This document shows positions 55,080 through 63,888 of a stretch of 64,000 nt of DNA, one piece after another. Below the pieces are notes generated by a model, which searched no databases, had not been told where the DNA came from, and saw only the letters and a list, made by a program, of their open reading frames with translations. The stretch lies in NCBI GenBank assembly GCA_907163375.1, contig CAJQUW010008597.1, positions 42,315 through 106,314 of the forward strand, written 5' to 3'. The first letter of the stretch is position 1. Each line of letters opens with the position of its first letter. The position numbers and the translations under genes are program-made. Origin of the DNA: Prostheceraeus crozeri (Eukaryota > Platyhelminthes > Polycladida > Euryleptidae).

Positions 55080-55886
55080 TATACTTTTATAATCCTCTTC
55101 ATTTAGAATCTTCTTTTCTAACAGTCTTTTCAATATAGCATGAATTTCATTGAAACTAGAATTATGTCCTTCTTTTATTGCAGATATTAAAATATTTAAT
55201 CTATTTAGTAATTCTTGTGGATCATCTGGTAAAAATACAGTTGTTTCAGTTTTCTGTTTTTCAGATAAACCTTTTCCTACTTTAACCCCCGTTGATAATA
55301 AATTTTCTAATTGTTTATAACGTCTTAGAGATTTTACTGCACCAACTCTATCTAACATAGCTTTATATTTTATGAGATCTTCTACAGCATAATTATTTAA
55401 ATCTGCTCCTCTTAAAAGATTAACAAAATTTCTATCTAAATTAAAAGGAGATTTATCTGGTGAAAAAATTAAACCTCGAAAAGGTCGTGGAAATATTTCT
55501 TTTTGACCGAGATAAAATCTAGGTATTGTTTTTCCATCTATAAATGAAATAGAATGTTCAAATTGCATAGATTTTGGTAATTTCTTATTAATGTTTGATT
55601 CTAGTAATCCATAGTCATCTAATATAGTTTTGTGCTCTGGATCTGTTATATCAATTTGTTTATCATTATTTGTACTTTCTTTTTCAAGAGTTTTAAATGG
55701 TTTCATGGTTTTTTCAAAATCAGTTTTTACTTGCTCGGTTTGCTGCATTTTTTCAAACATATCAGATTGAATACCAGCTTTTATCATTCTATGTTGAAGA
55801 TGATTTTCTTTCATAATATTTCTTTGTTTTATTAACTCTTCTAATTGTTTTATTCTTTTAAAATTATCAGCTCTAATTTTATCCAT
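55065..55886 (-). CDS. unknown Polinton B protein, Lys-rich
   Basis: An intact frame starts at ATG 55884-55886, chosen because it follows the TATTTTAAAAATG motif and because the upstream extension has no in-frame ATG before a TTG. The N-terminal half is a charged coiled-coil region (MKENHLQHRMIKAG ... FEKTMKPFKTLEKE). The C-terminal half has a conserved-looking block with FYLGQKEIFPRPFRGLIFSP and NNYAVEDLIKYKAMLDRVGA. I do not recognise the family; it may be a virion or packaging protein. The last codons come from a hairpin element. Confidence 0.5.
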   Translation of the reverse strand: MDKIRADNFKRIKQLEELIKQRNIMKENHLQHRMIKAGIQSDMFEKMQQTEQVKTDFEKTMKPFKTLEKESTNNDKQIDITDPEHKTILDDYGLLESNINKKLPKSMQFEHSISFIDGKTIPRFYLGQKEIFPRPFRGLIFSPDKSPFNLDRNFVNLLRGADLNNYAVEDLIKYKAMLDRVGAVKSLRRYKQLENLLSTGVKVGKGLSEKQKTETTVFLPDDPQELLNRLNILISAIKEGHNSSFNEIHAILKRLLEKKILNEEDYKSITGHL

Positions 55887-56007
55887 TTTTAAAATATAAT
55901 ATTTGAATTTTGTGGTAACATTGGAATACAGCAAAAACATTTTACTGAACAAATTATTTTTTTATTGCTTTGTTGTCTGATATCTTTTCGTTTAAAGTTT
56001 TCTCGTT

Positions 56008-56733
56008 TTAAGTTTTGTTTAATAAAGTTTTGTTTAATAAAGTTTTGCTTAAATTTTCGCTTAAAGTTTTTAGCTCTTCTAAAAAAAATTTGTCATTTTC
56101 TTCATTAGAAATTTTAGCATCACTAGAAATTTTGCCATCCTTTTTATTTTTATCATCAACTTTTTCGGACTGTAATTGAAAGGTTTGATTTACTTCATTA
56201 GCTATTTGATCAAATTTTTCAATCTCATCTAACGTAATAACATTATCATCACATACTCTTTGAAAGTAGTAGTGTAATTTGTCATAAACTTCTTTAATAT
56301 GTAAATGCTTAGTTTTTAATGATTTTCGTTTCTTAGTTATTAAAGATTTATCTAACATTGTAACAAGTGAAGTTGCAAAAACACCCGTACCTGTTAAATC
56401 AGTAGCAACTACTGGAATTACTAAAACACCTGAAGATATAACAATTGTTAAAGCACCTAGACTTATTGTTAAGAATATACCAATTCCCTGTGTTACATTC
56501 TTAACTTTAGTCCATCTCTTTCTTAATTTTTTATAATGCTCTAATCTTAATAATAATTGAGATTCCTTATCTTTCATATACCTAACTCTATCTTTGTGTT
56601 TTTCTTTATTCATTTTTTCAATGTTAATCTTTTCAATGTCCATTAAAGTAGAACTACGTTCATATGATAACGAAGGATATATTCTTGAGGTTCCTTCCAT
56701 TTCTGAAGTTCCTTCCACTTTTGTTTCTTCCAT
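56008..56733 (-). CDS. unknown membrane protein of Polinton B
   Basis: An intact frame starts at ATG 56731-56733, after TTTCTTTAAAAATG. The upstream in-frame codons contain no ATG. A hydrophobic block (GIGIFLTISLGALTIVIS plus GVLVIPVVATDL) at about residues 85-120 predicts one or two transmembrane segments, flanked by charged helices. The C-terminus has a short direct repeat (LLNKTLLNKT). Its promoter lies within the right terminal repeat. Function is unknown; a virion membrane or entry factor is possible. Confidence 0.5.
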   Translation of the reverse strand: MEETKVEGTSEMEGTSRIYPSLSYERSSTLMDIEKINIEKMNKEKHKDRVRYMKDKESQLLLRLEHYKKLRKRWTKVKNVTQGIGIFLTISLGALTIVISSGVLVIPVVATDLTGTGVFATSLVTMLDKSLITKKRKSLKTKHLHIKEVYDKLHYYFQRVCDDNVITLDEIEKFDQIANEVNQTFQLQSEKVDDKNKKDGKISSDAKISNEENDKFFLEELKTLSENLSKTLLNKTLLNKT

Positions 56734-56741
56734 TTTTAAAG

Positions 56742-57234
56742 AAATATTATTAGTCACATGATATATTTTAAAAACCTGAAAAATGGATAAAATTCATGAA
56801 TTTGAAATTCTCAACTTTTATGATTTTCGGTGTCCTGGAACGGTCATGATTTAAGCAAGAAAATTGTAATTCTCAAATTTTGAAATTCTCAACTTTTATG
56901 ATTTTCGGTGTCCTGGAACGGTCATGATTTAAGCGAGAAAATTGTAATTCTCAAATTTGAGATTTTGAAAAATTTGAAAATTGGGTATTTTTAAAAACGC
57001 CCAAATTTGTGAATTTAGGTCTTCATAACCTGAAAAAGGGTTCAAATTCATGAATTTATGTCGTTTTTAAAAAGTACCATTTTTGAAAAAATGGTACTTT
57101 TTGAATGGACTAAATTCATGTATTTAGGTCTTAAAAACCTGAAAAAGGGTTCAAATTCATGAATTTATGTCGTTTTTAAAGATACTATTTTTTTGAATTT
57201 TATGGTGGCCTGGAACGGTCTTTTGCCCATTACT
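56742..57234 (-). repeat. right terminal inverted repeat of Polinton B
   Basis: About 493 bp, the complement of 39421-40129 apart from the two extra 110-bp units on the left and scattered differences. It ends GCCCATTACT and is followed by TCTACG at 57235-57240. Confidence 0.92.
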
Positions 57235-57240
57235 TCTACG

Positions 57241-58240
57241 AACTTTTCACAGGCCTACTAATACCAGCAAATTATAGCATCATATTTCATGATTATGAAG
57301 AGTAAAGCACCGCTCTTAGCAAAGCTTTACCAACGCCCAATACCTGTCGGGAGAAACTGATTTTTCAAAATGCCTTGTGCAATTTCCGCAACGAAGTGCT
57401 TGCTTGTAATAAGCCAGATTTTTCGAAAGCAACTACGTTTCGTCATTGATGAGTCTCCCAAAAAAATTTTCGCAAATATCCGATTACATGAACTCGCTAC
57501 TACCGCCATCTATTGTTTCTTAGGAGCCATTTTGTTAATACTAAACTATCTAAATTATAAAACGTCATTTTGTTACCGAATCCATCTTATCAATTAGTAC
57601 ACACATGTGCATGTAGCAAATATAGCCGAAAGTCACTACTCTTGCAACTAAACTACCAACAAAAACTTTGCAACAAAAATTCTTGTTGTTACACGTCATT
57701 TAAGACAGGATACGTTTCAGTTGATAACAAGCGCTAACAGGAAGGTCACAACAAAATGAAATAAATCAATCGGCAAATGGCAGAAAGTAGAAGTTCTCAT
57801 CAAAAGAAAACAAGTGATAATTACGGATCGAAAGAGAAATAACGGATGATGTGGAAATTTAGCGGTGTGGAAATCTTAACTTGTAAAGATGCAACAATCC
57901 TGTACATAAAAACCTTGAGCATGATGTATGATATTCTCTTTCCATTAACTCCTCCTGCACGTCACGCAGCTGTCTTGCATTGTTTTCCACTAATATTGCA
58001 CTGATACCTCCCATCAATTCTCTTTGTCTCGGAATGCATCGAGCTTGAGGGTATAGGTCCACCCCAAATTTCCCGGCACGTGGAGGAACTGAAGTCGATC
58101 AGTGGCGATTGCACAAGCATCAAAGTACATCCGTTGAAAAAAATTGCAGGAATAATTGGTAGCCGAATTAATCTCATTATCACGTTATTTCTGCAACAGA
58201 CGAAGGTATTAGGCCGAAGTAGTAAGCAAGTGACAAATAC
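57241..58240. other. no recognised gene
   Basis: Flank between Polinton B and region C. Leftward open frames near 57860-58160 have no motif I can assign; the long frame 57962-58681 crosses GC-rich repeats and looks accidental. Confidence 0.3.
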
Positions 58241-58259
58241 TGGATAGCGCAAGATGGCG

Positions 58260-59650
58260 GCCATCGCTGCGTCCCCCCCCCCTCTGGCACGGCAGAGTGT
58301 CGTGGTCGGCCGCCGTGGTGCTTCGTGTCTGAGTCCCCCCCCCCTCTGGAACGACAGAGGTTGTGGTCTGTCGTGGTGTGCCGGCCGGGTGGGTCCACGT
58401 TCACAACATGTTCGCTGACGTCCCCCCCCCCTCTGCAACGACAGAGTGTGAGACTCGGGTGCGTTGGTCCGACCGCCTGGTTGACGTGGGCGACCGTCTA
58501 GGTTGACGTGGGCGACCGCCAGGATTAGTCTTGAGGCTATAGTGTGTGATGTTTTTGGTGCAATCTGCTGAATGTTGGGTTGTAAAATGGGTTGTTTCGA
58601 GTGGAAGGAGTGGTCGGATGAGAAAACGGAGGTCAGATTCGGATTCAGCGTGAAATTCTGCATCGGTAGGGTGAGTTTCAAGGCAATCGGTGAGAAAAAA
58701 TTTTCAACATTTTTCGAAAAACGACAGAGTTAGAATTTGGGACGTTTTGGTGTGTAGCGCCCAAACGAAGCATCGGATGAGAAAACGGAGGCCAGATTCG
58801 GAATCTACGTGAAATTTTGGGTTAGGAAGGATGTTTCCAGCGAAATCGGAGAGAAAAAATTTTCGGCTGACGTCCCCCCCCCTCTGGACAGCTTGCTTCG
58901 ATTTTGGCTTCTAGTGGACGGATTTTGTCGTGCGATAGCTCGTTTGAAAGCTAAGAGTGAGACAAATTCAGTGAAACAATCGGCTTGTTCCTATCTGTCT
59001 TCGTTCAAAAGTTAGAGCGGTTACAAGATTTTAGGTCGGAGCTCGCTTACCTGAAAAAATCCTAAGTTTTTCATCAAATTTCGCTGACCCCCCCCTCTGG
59101 ACAGCTTGCTTCGATTTTGGCTTCTAGTGGACGGATTTTGTCGTGCGATAGCTCGTTTGAAAGCTAAGAGTGAGACAAATTCAGTGAAACAATCGGCTTG
59201 TTCCTATCTGTCTTCGTTCAAAAGTTAGAGCGGTTACAAGATTTTAGGTCGGAGCTCGCTTACCTGAAAAAATCCTAAGTGTCAGAGTGACTTTGTATGG
59301 GTAAAATTTTGAAAATTTTCCAAAGTGTGGAATTTCGACCTGGGACCGTCACCAAAACATTTTTCATCAAATTCTGAAATTTCACTGACGTCCCCCCCCC
59401 CCTCGGGAGAGCTCGCTTCGATTTTGGCTTCCAGTGGACGGATTTTGTCGTGCAATAGCTCGTTTGAAAGCTAAGAGTGAGACAAATTCAGTGAAAGAAT
59501 CGGCTTGTTCCTATCTGTCTTCGTTTAGATGTGAGACGCCATTTAAGATTTTGGGACATTGGCGAAAAACGACAGAGTTAGAATTTGGGACGTTTTGGGC
59601 TGTAGCTTCAAAACGAAGGCTCGGATGGGTAAACGGAGGTCAGATTTGGA
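58260..59650. repeat. subterminal repeat array of element C
   Basis: Seven C tracts each followed by CTC mark the array, most preceded by GACGT or GAGT. A unit of about 205 bp (GCTTCGATTTTGGCTTCTAG to CTTACCTGAAAAAATCCTAAG) is tandemly repeated from 58888 and 59104, with a third partial copy from 59416. Reversed, the region resembles 14650-15335 in A. Confidence 0.8.
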
Positions 59651-59654
59651 ATCA

Positions 59655-59815
59655 ACTTGATGTTATTGCCCAATGAGGATCATCATCCAATGAGAATCAA
59701 GCATTTCTGTATAAATAGCGAGCCTTCCACAGTGAGAATCATTCCATCGTTGAATCATACGAGTGACGGACGCACATTTTCTCTCTCTAGTTCCCTGTTC
59801 TATTATCCAACTAAA
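59655..59815 (+). promoter_or_regulatory. promoter of the first gene of element C (CCAAT, TATA)
   Basis: CCAAT boxes at 59670-59674 and 59687-59691 and TATAAATAG at 59710-59718 lie about 100 bp before the ATG of exon 1 (59816-59818). Confidence 0.65.
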
Positions 59816-60591
59816 ATGGTAAGTCGCTACTTCCCTCCCTCTCCTCCCTTGAACGTAAACTTAATACAATCTTTTTTCATTTTCAGGCATCTACTCCATC
59901 TGCTGCACTAGTAGGACAAAATGGCGGTCAAACGATACAAGGTTCGCTACGGTCAGATCATCTACAACTGAGGCCAGTGGAAGAAACATCCAAGGTACAT
60001 AATCCTACACCGCTACAGCGTAAATTTAAACAAGCCTTGCGTTATGATGATCATAGCGTAGTACTCCAAACGGGAATGCTCCCTTCCACGGATGTCAAGA
60101 TAATGCACAATCAGTATGGGGACTACATACTGATCCCCGTGAGTCCGTACATTCGCCACCAACTTGATATTATTGAGGAGTACGTGACATTAAATATGGA
60201 CATTCCTACTCCTCTTGCTCAAGAGTGGAAGGCGAGAGATGACAAGGATACTCCCTATAGAAAGATTTGGGATGGTAATCACATTTGCCTACCGGTATCA
60301 CATTGGTGTACTTACTATAAGAAGGAGGGAGATCATTCAATACCCATCAGATGTGATGAGCTCGGAGAAGGTACTTGGGATATCCTTTTCAAAGTGAATG
60401 GGCTATATTATGGTCGACACAAGGATAATAAAATAGCCTCTCTCTCCATGCATATGGAATCCATCCTATATATTCCGAAACCACCCAACGTGGACGACAT
60501 AATTGATCAAATCCTTAACAGCAGTGGTACGAAGCGCAAGTCGGAGAAGAATGCTACATCAAAACGCAAATCAAAGAAGGAGAATTGCTAG
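59816..60591 (+). CDS. possible ssDNA-binding early protein, spliced (intron 59819-59886)
   Basis: Exon 1 supplies only the ATG (59816-59818). A 68-bp GTAAGT...CAG intron follows, then exon 2 opens with GCATCTACT and reads through to 60591. The body shows PLQRKFKQALRYDDHSVVLQ, GDYILIPVSPYIRHQLDII and TWDILFKVNGLYYGRHKDN, a beta-rich pattern with a late Gly-Tyr strand and MHMESILYIP, and a basic tail (KRKSEKNATSKRKSKKEN). I infer an OB-fold ssDNA-binding or early nuclear protein; no direct family match is known to me. The region A copy is frameshifted. The shared leader ATG may also serve the exonuclease-like gene. Confidence 0.6.
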
Positions 60592-60751
60592 TCCTTTCCT
60601 AACTCTACCCTATGACAATTCGCTTATGTGCTTTGAGTGTCGTAGACGTGGTCTTATTAGATACATTTTACTTCTTCGTTGCCATCATATCATTTGTGTA
60701 TTTTGTCGTGAAAAGCATCGATGTAATTCTTCATTTTGTAATATGTTATAG
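60551..60751 (+). CDS. small RING-like Cys/His protein, element C
   Basis: The ATG at 60551 is conserved in region A and lies inside the upstream gene in another frame (41-bp overlap). The ligand pattern is MCFECRRRG ... RCHHIICVFC ... HRCNSSFC, a degenerate RING with an Arg-rich N-terminus. Overlap with a different frame and near-identity to the A copy support real coding. It may be an E3-ligase-like or nucleic-acid-binding accessory factor. Confidence 0.5.
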   Translation: MLHQNANQRRRIASPFLTLPYDNSLMCFECRRRGLIRYILLLRCHHIICVFCREKHRCNSSFCNML

Positions 60752-60785
60752 AACGTTTCCTTAGATGTGTAAATTTCCGTTTTAG

Positions 60786-61334
60786 GCTTCTATCATCATT
60801 TTTATGGATTGTGAGGGTGAACCTGTACAGGAGCTCAGTGCTATTGCTATGAACAATTGGACATATCAGATTGTTAGTGTCTATCATCAACATGCCAACT
60901 GCGATCCCAATGTTGATCAATGGGCGAGAAAACACATTCATGGACTTAATCTGAAATATTTGCAAGACTATGGCTTTTCTTGTGAGAGTGCTCTTCTTAT
61001 TGACTTTAAACGATGGTTAGCTGCTTTCAATGTTATACGCATCTTTTGTAATAATCCTGGTAAGGAGAGGAAAGTATTTCCCAATCTAATCATTGATGAT
61101 ATTTTGCTCCCACCTTGGGATAGTAGAGTGAATCAACATTATCATGAAGTCACAAAACGTTTTAAGGATTTGTGTGTTCCTATTTTGTCTGTTCGTTGTA
61201 GTAGCTACGTTCATAACCAATGCTTCTTTCCTCCTTACCTCAACACTGCCAAAGTCCTGTATGGTTATCATTGCTCGCTGTATGATAGTTACCAGCTGTA
61301 TCTATTTTATCTCTTTCAAACCATTGATTTATAA
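60786..61334 (+). CDS. DEDDh-exonuclease-like protein, element C
   Basis: The exon begins after an acceptor (TTCCGTTTTAG, ending 60785) with GCTTCTATC and reads the strand ASIIIFMDCEGE: a hydrophobic beta strand leading into the Asp-x-Glu of exonuclease motif I. Then come ARKHIHGLNLKYLQ and LIDFKRWLAAFNVIRIF with CNNPGKE, corresponding in order to motif II, and LLPPWDSRVNQHYHEVTKRF, which could hold motif III (His and acidic). The last 60 residues look unrelated and may be 3' decay. The first ATG in frame (60804) is inside the strand, so a start from a separate exon is more sensible. A 3'-5' exonuclease role is inference. Confidence 0.55.
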   Translation, partial: ASIIIFMDCEGEPVQELSAIAMNNWTYQIVSVYHQHANCDPNVDQWARKHIHGLNLKYLQDYGFSCESALLIDFKRWLAAFNVIRIFCNNPGKERKVFPNLIIDDILLPPWDSRVNQHYHEVTKRFKDLCVPILSVRCSSYVHNQCFFPPYLNTAKVLYGYHCSLYDSYQLYLFYLFQTIDL

Positions 61335-61421
61335 TGCATGCTTGTTACCATTATTCAATAAATGTTACTATGAGAAGAGTTGTTGTTTTCATGCAATGGA
61401 TGGGTTAGATAAAGGGCGATC

Positions 61422-61832
61422 ATGTCTTTCTCAAACGACTGCGGAACATTACGTTTTCATAGGCAAAGTTTAAAAGGAGCTGTTCAAGATTATGTGATAA
61501 ATTTTCATAAAGATGAGACCGACATCGAAGCAGTGGTCGATGATGCTAGCACTCTATTTCTAGAGTTAATGAATACATTCTCTGATAGCATTGTCATGGC
61601 GCGATTAGTTGCGAAAATTAAGTTTAGTCATTTTGGAAAGGAAGAGGTGGAAAGTCGCTCTTTCCATTTTGCTTCTTATTCAATGGAAGTGGTAGATCAC
61701 CCCGAAGAATTTTTTAAAAGACATATGATAAAAATTGCTGAACGTCTTAACGCATTTAACCATCATGGTAGCAGTCTAGTGATTGAAGCGATTTCAGATA
61801 TTCACATTCAACTTTCCATAAAGAAAAATTGA
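61422..61832 (+). CDS. stand-alone PolB-N-like domain protein, element C
   Basis: An intact 136-codon frame from ATG 61422. It reads IVMARLVAKIKFSHFGKEEV, FHFASYSMEVVDHPEEFFKR and GSSLVIEAISDIHIQLSI. This strand-helix-strand pattern resembles the conserved segment preceding the 'NEDDYCFLW' block in Maverick PolB N-termini, including the corresponding part of both polB genes here. It thus looks like a free copy of that domain. It overlaps the next gene slightly if that gene starts early. The region A copy is frameshifted. Confidence 0.5.
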   Translation: MSFSNDCGTLRFHRQSLKGAVQDYVINFHKDETDIEAVVDDASTLFLELMNTFSDSIVMARLVAKIKFSHFGKEEVESRSFHFASYSMEVVDHPEEFFKRHMIKIAERLNAFNHHGSSLVIEAISDIHIQLSIKKN

Positions 61833-61834
61833 AA

Positions 61835-62158
61835 ATGCAGTGGTACTTGATTGTAGCACAACTGGTTTTCGAGCTATGTCTGCTCACTCTCGAAGTATAT
61901 TCCTTCTGTACATGCGTCTATTATTTAGAAAAGGCTAGCAAATTCATATCTTCAAAAAGACTTGCTATAGACATCAGTAACGGTGAAACTATGTGTTGCG
62001 ATGTATGTAAGCGAAAGGATGGAAATGAAAAGCGCATCTTCAAGAGATGTAAGCATACTTTTTGTCAACGCTGTTTCATACGTAATTGCATTCAACTTTG
62101 CCAATGTAACCACTGTGACATTGCTCATTTCGAGTGTCACTTATGTCGCAATAGTTAG
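61835..62158 (+). CDS. membrane-anchored RING-type protein, element C
   Basis: The ATG at 61835 begins a hydrophobic signal-anchor (QWYLIVAQLVFELCLLTLEV). A RING follows with ligands CCDVCKRKDG, RCKHTFCQRC and CQCNHCDIAHFECHLC. Two more in-frame codons upstream lack an ATG. The A counterpart has lost its last ligands. A RING on a membrane anchor suggests a viral-type E3 ligase that could target host membrane proteins; this is inference. Confidence 0.65.
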   Translation: MQWYLIVAQLVFELCLLTLEVYSFCTCVYYLEKASKFISSKRLAIDISNGETMCCDVCKRKDGNEKRIFKRCKHTFCQRCFIRNCIQLCQCNHCDIAHFECHLCRNS

Positions 62159-62209
62159 TGCCTATGCAAATGTGGTAAAGATAGGTTTTAGCAAAGACTA
62201 ACACGGAAA

Positions 62210-62551
62210 ATGGCGAAACGTAAAAGTCAAAAGTTTTCTTCAGCCATTCAAGCTCTCCGACGAATGAAAGCAAATCAGCGATACAATGCTATACGACATG
62301 CTAACGATAAATTCATTTGTGAAATTATTTCTCATGTGAGGAAGTTGAGGACGAAGAAATTAGCGCCAAAACAACGAAAGTTACTTAAGCGATATGCTAC
62401 GAAATTGCGTTTCATCTCCAATCCTAAAGTCGCCCTTCAAAGAAAGAGGAAAACTCTAACACAAAAGGGCGGTTTCCTTTCAGCAATACTTCCAATGATA
62501 GCTCCTGCCGTGGGCAACCTATTGGGAAATATCTTTGGCTCTAAGCGTTAA
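62210..62551 (+). CDS. basic virion core protein with hydrophobic C-terminus, element C
   Basis: An intact 113-codon frame from ATG 62210. It is Lys/Arg-rich throughout (KLAPKQRKLLKRYATKLRF, QRKRKTLTQKGG) and ends in GGFLSAILPMIAPAVGNLLG. The basic body fits DNA condensation in the virion. The Gly-Gly followed by a hydrophobic tail fits the pX/mu-like class. It precedes the packaging ATPase gene. The A copy has a premature stop at codon 5. Confidence 0.65.
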   Translation: MAKRKSQKFSSAIQALRRMKANQRYNAIRHANDKFICEIISHVRKLRTKKLAPKQRKLLKRYATKLRFISNPKVALQRKRKTLTQKGGFLSAILPMIAPAVGNLLGNIFGSKR

Positions 62552-62582
62552 TTATGCAAATGTTGAGTCTCAAAGTAATAAA

Positions 62583-63199
62583 ATGGATTTCAGACTTCAA
62601 TGTGATAAGTTCTGACTGTATCAGGTCCATCTCATGCAGGTAAAACTGTTTTCACGCTGAATTTATTGGATAAAAGAAGGGAGTTGTTTAAGGAACCTAT
62701 CAATCGAGTGATTTGGTGTTATGGTATTTATCAACCGTCGCTGTTTCAGGAATTGCAAAGTCGCAACTTTATTCGACATGAAGGAATTATTCCAGTGGAT
62801 AAACTTCAGTCTAATGATGTTGTTGTATTGGATGATTTATTAAAAGAAAGTAAGAATTCAAAAGATGTTACAGATATGTTCACTCGCGCAGCACACCATA
62901 AAAGGTGTTTTATCATCTATATTACACAAAATTTGTTTCCTGATGGAAAAGAAGCTCGTACACGAAACCTGAATACACACTATTATGCTATTTTCAAGAA
63001 TCCGCGAGATAAAAGTCAATTTGAAATTTTAGCGCGACAAGTTGCACCCAGAGGATCAAAAGCCTTAATTGAAATTTTTCAAGCAGCTACTGAAAAACCA
63101 TACGGTTACTTATTCATTGACTTTACGCAAGAGTGTCCGGAAGAATTTAGATTTCGAAGTGATATTTTGAAAACTCCCATGATTATCTACAAACTATGA
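62583..63199 (+). pseudogene. genome-packaging ATPase, element C, N-terminal frameshift
   Basis: The ATG at 62583 matches the A copy but the frame ends at a stop by about 62615. A small indel near 62605-62612 separates it from the Walker A (VSGPSHAGKTVF, 62617-62652). From there the frame is open to 63199, with Walker B VVVLDDLL near 62820 and the FIDFTQECPEEF block. Its 3' end overlaps the next gene's start. The break is at a different site from that in A. Confidence 0.82.
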
Positions 63200-63825
63200 G
63201 TTCTTATTCTCGCATGATTGTTATTCCTCAGGATGAATATGTACAATTGACTGCCATGCAGCAAGTAAAGCAACCTCTTGCAAATCAAATGTATAGGAAA
63301 GAAATAGATTATCAGCAAAATGTTCACATCAAAGATCCACATCGTGCTGTATTATTACAATCGGAAACTGTTGAGCAATTGAAAAACTTGAAGAATAAGA
63401 TGCGTGACTCTGTATCGACTGCTACACCTTTAGCATCTCGCGCACATGCCATATCTCTTTTCAACAGTATTGAACCCCATCTCAATGTAAATGATAGAGG
63501 AGAAATCATTACAGATGAAAATAAAGTGATTGATGCTTCACGTTATGAAGACTTGATTCAGTATGCAACACGTAGAAAGCGCCGTCAGGGCTATGTTCCA
63601 CCTGGTTGGTCATACTTTCTTAAAACTATTGAAAAGCATAATGTGCCAAAATTTGCTTTAAATAATGAGACATTGAAAGAACTTGATTCAACAGTGGCTA
63701 CTACTCCAATGCTTCAGGCGATGAAAATGCCAACAAATTGGTTTAAGACGTCACCTGCTACATCCCTCCCACACTCACTAAGCAAACAAGAGGAAGAACT
63801 CGACGTAGATCTACATCATCACTAA
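63196..63825 (+). CDS. conserved Polinton virion-type protein, element C
   Basis: An intact 209-codon frame from ATG 63196, overlapping the ATPase stop by 4 bp. It has a Gln/Asn-rich N-terminus, a helix-forming centre (AVLLQSETVEQLKNLKNKMR), the block ASRYEDLIQYATRRKRRQG, and GWSYFLKTIEKHNVP. The C-terminus is acidic (QEEELDVDLHHH). The family is common in Polintons beside capsid genes, but its molecular role is not known to me. The A copy has a stop at codon 12 and a deletion. Confidence 0.65.
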   Translation: MSSYSRMIVIPQDEYVQLTAMQQVKQPLANQMYRKEIDYQQNVHIKDPHRAVLLQSETVEQLKNLKNKMRDSVSTATPLASRAHAISLFNSIEPHLNVNDRGEIITDENKVIDASRYEDLIQYATRRKRRQGYVPPGWSYFLKTIEKHNVPKFALNNETLKELDSTVATTPMLQAMKMPTNWFKTSPATSLPHSLSKQEEELDVDLHHH

Positions 63826-63888
63826 AACTGGTAAAAGGAAAAACGTAAAACAGCTCTCCTAGGAAATACATGTTCTCAGACTATTAAT

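Larger units (their letters stand above)
39421..57234. mobile_element. Polinton/Maverick element B, complete ends, 17.8 kb, AT-rich
   Basis: Both termini are visible: 5'-AGTAATGGGCAAAAGACCG on the left and its exact complement on the right, bounded by TCTACG on both sides. The element carries protease, integrase, capsid, ATPase and PolB genes, so it is of the virus-like Polinton/adintovirus type. It is far richer in A+T than regions A and C and its genes lack introns. Genes from 42645 to 47650 and from 53858 to 56733 read leftward; protease, the acidic unknown and PolB read rightward. Several genes are intact while the capsid gene and the polB start are broken. Confidence 0.95.

Noticed and set aside
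39421-57234. AT-rich region B as a giant-virus fragment or contaminating bacterial DNA
   Set aside because: Terminal inverted repeats, 6-bp target duplication, integrase and gene set are those of a Polinton inserted in the surrounding DNA.
57962-58681. 239-codon leftward open frame
   Set aside because: It crosses GC-rich C-tract repeats, has biased composition (RGGG repeats) and no motif; it looks accidental.
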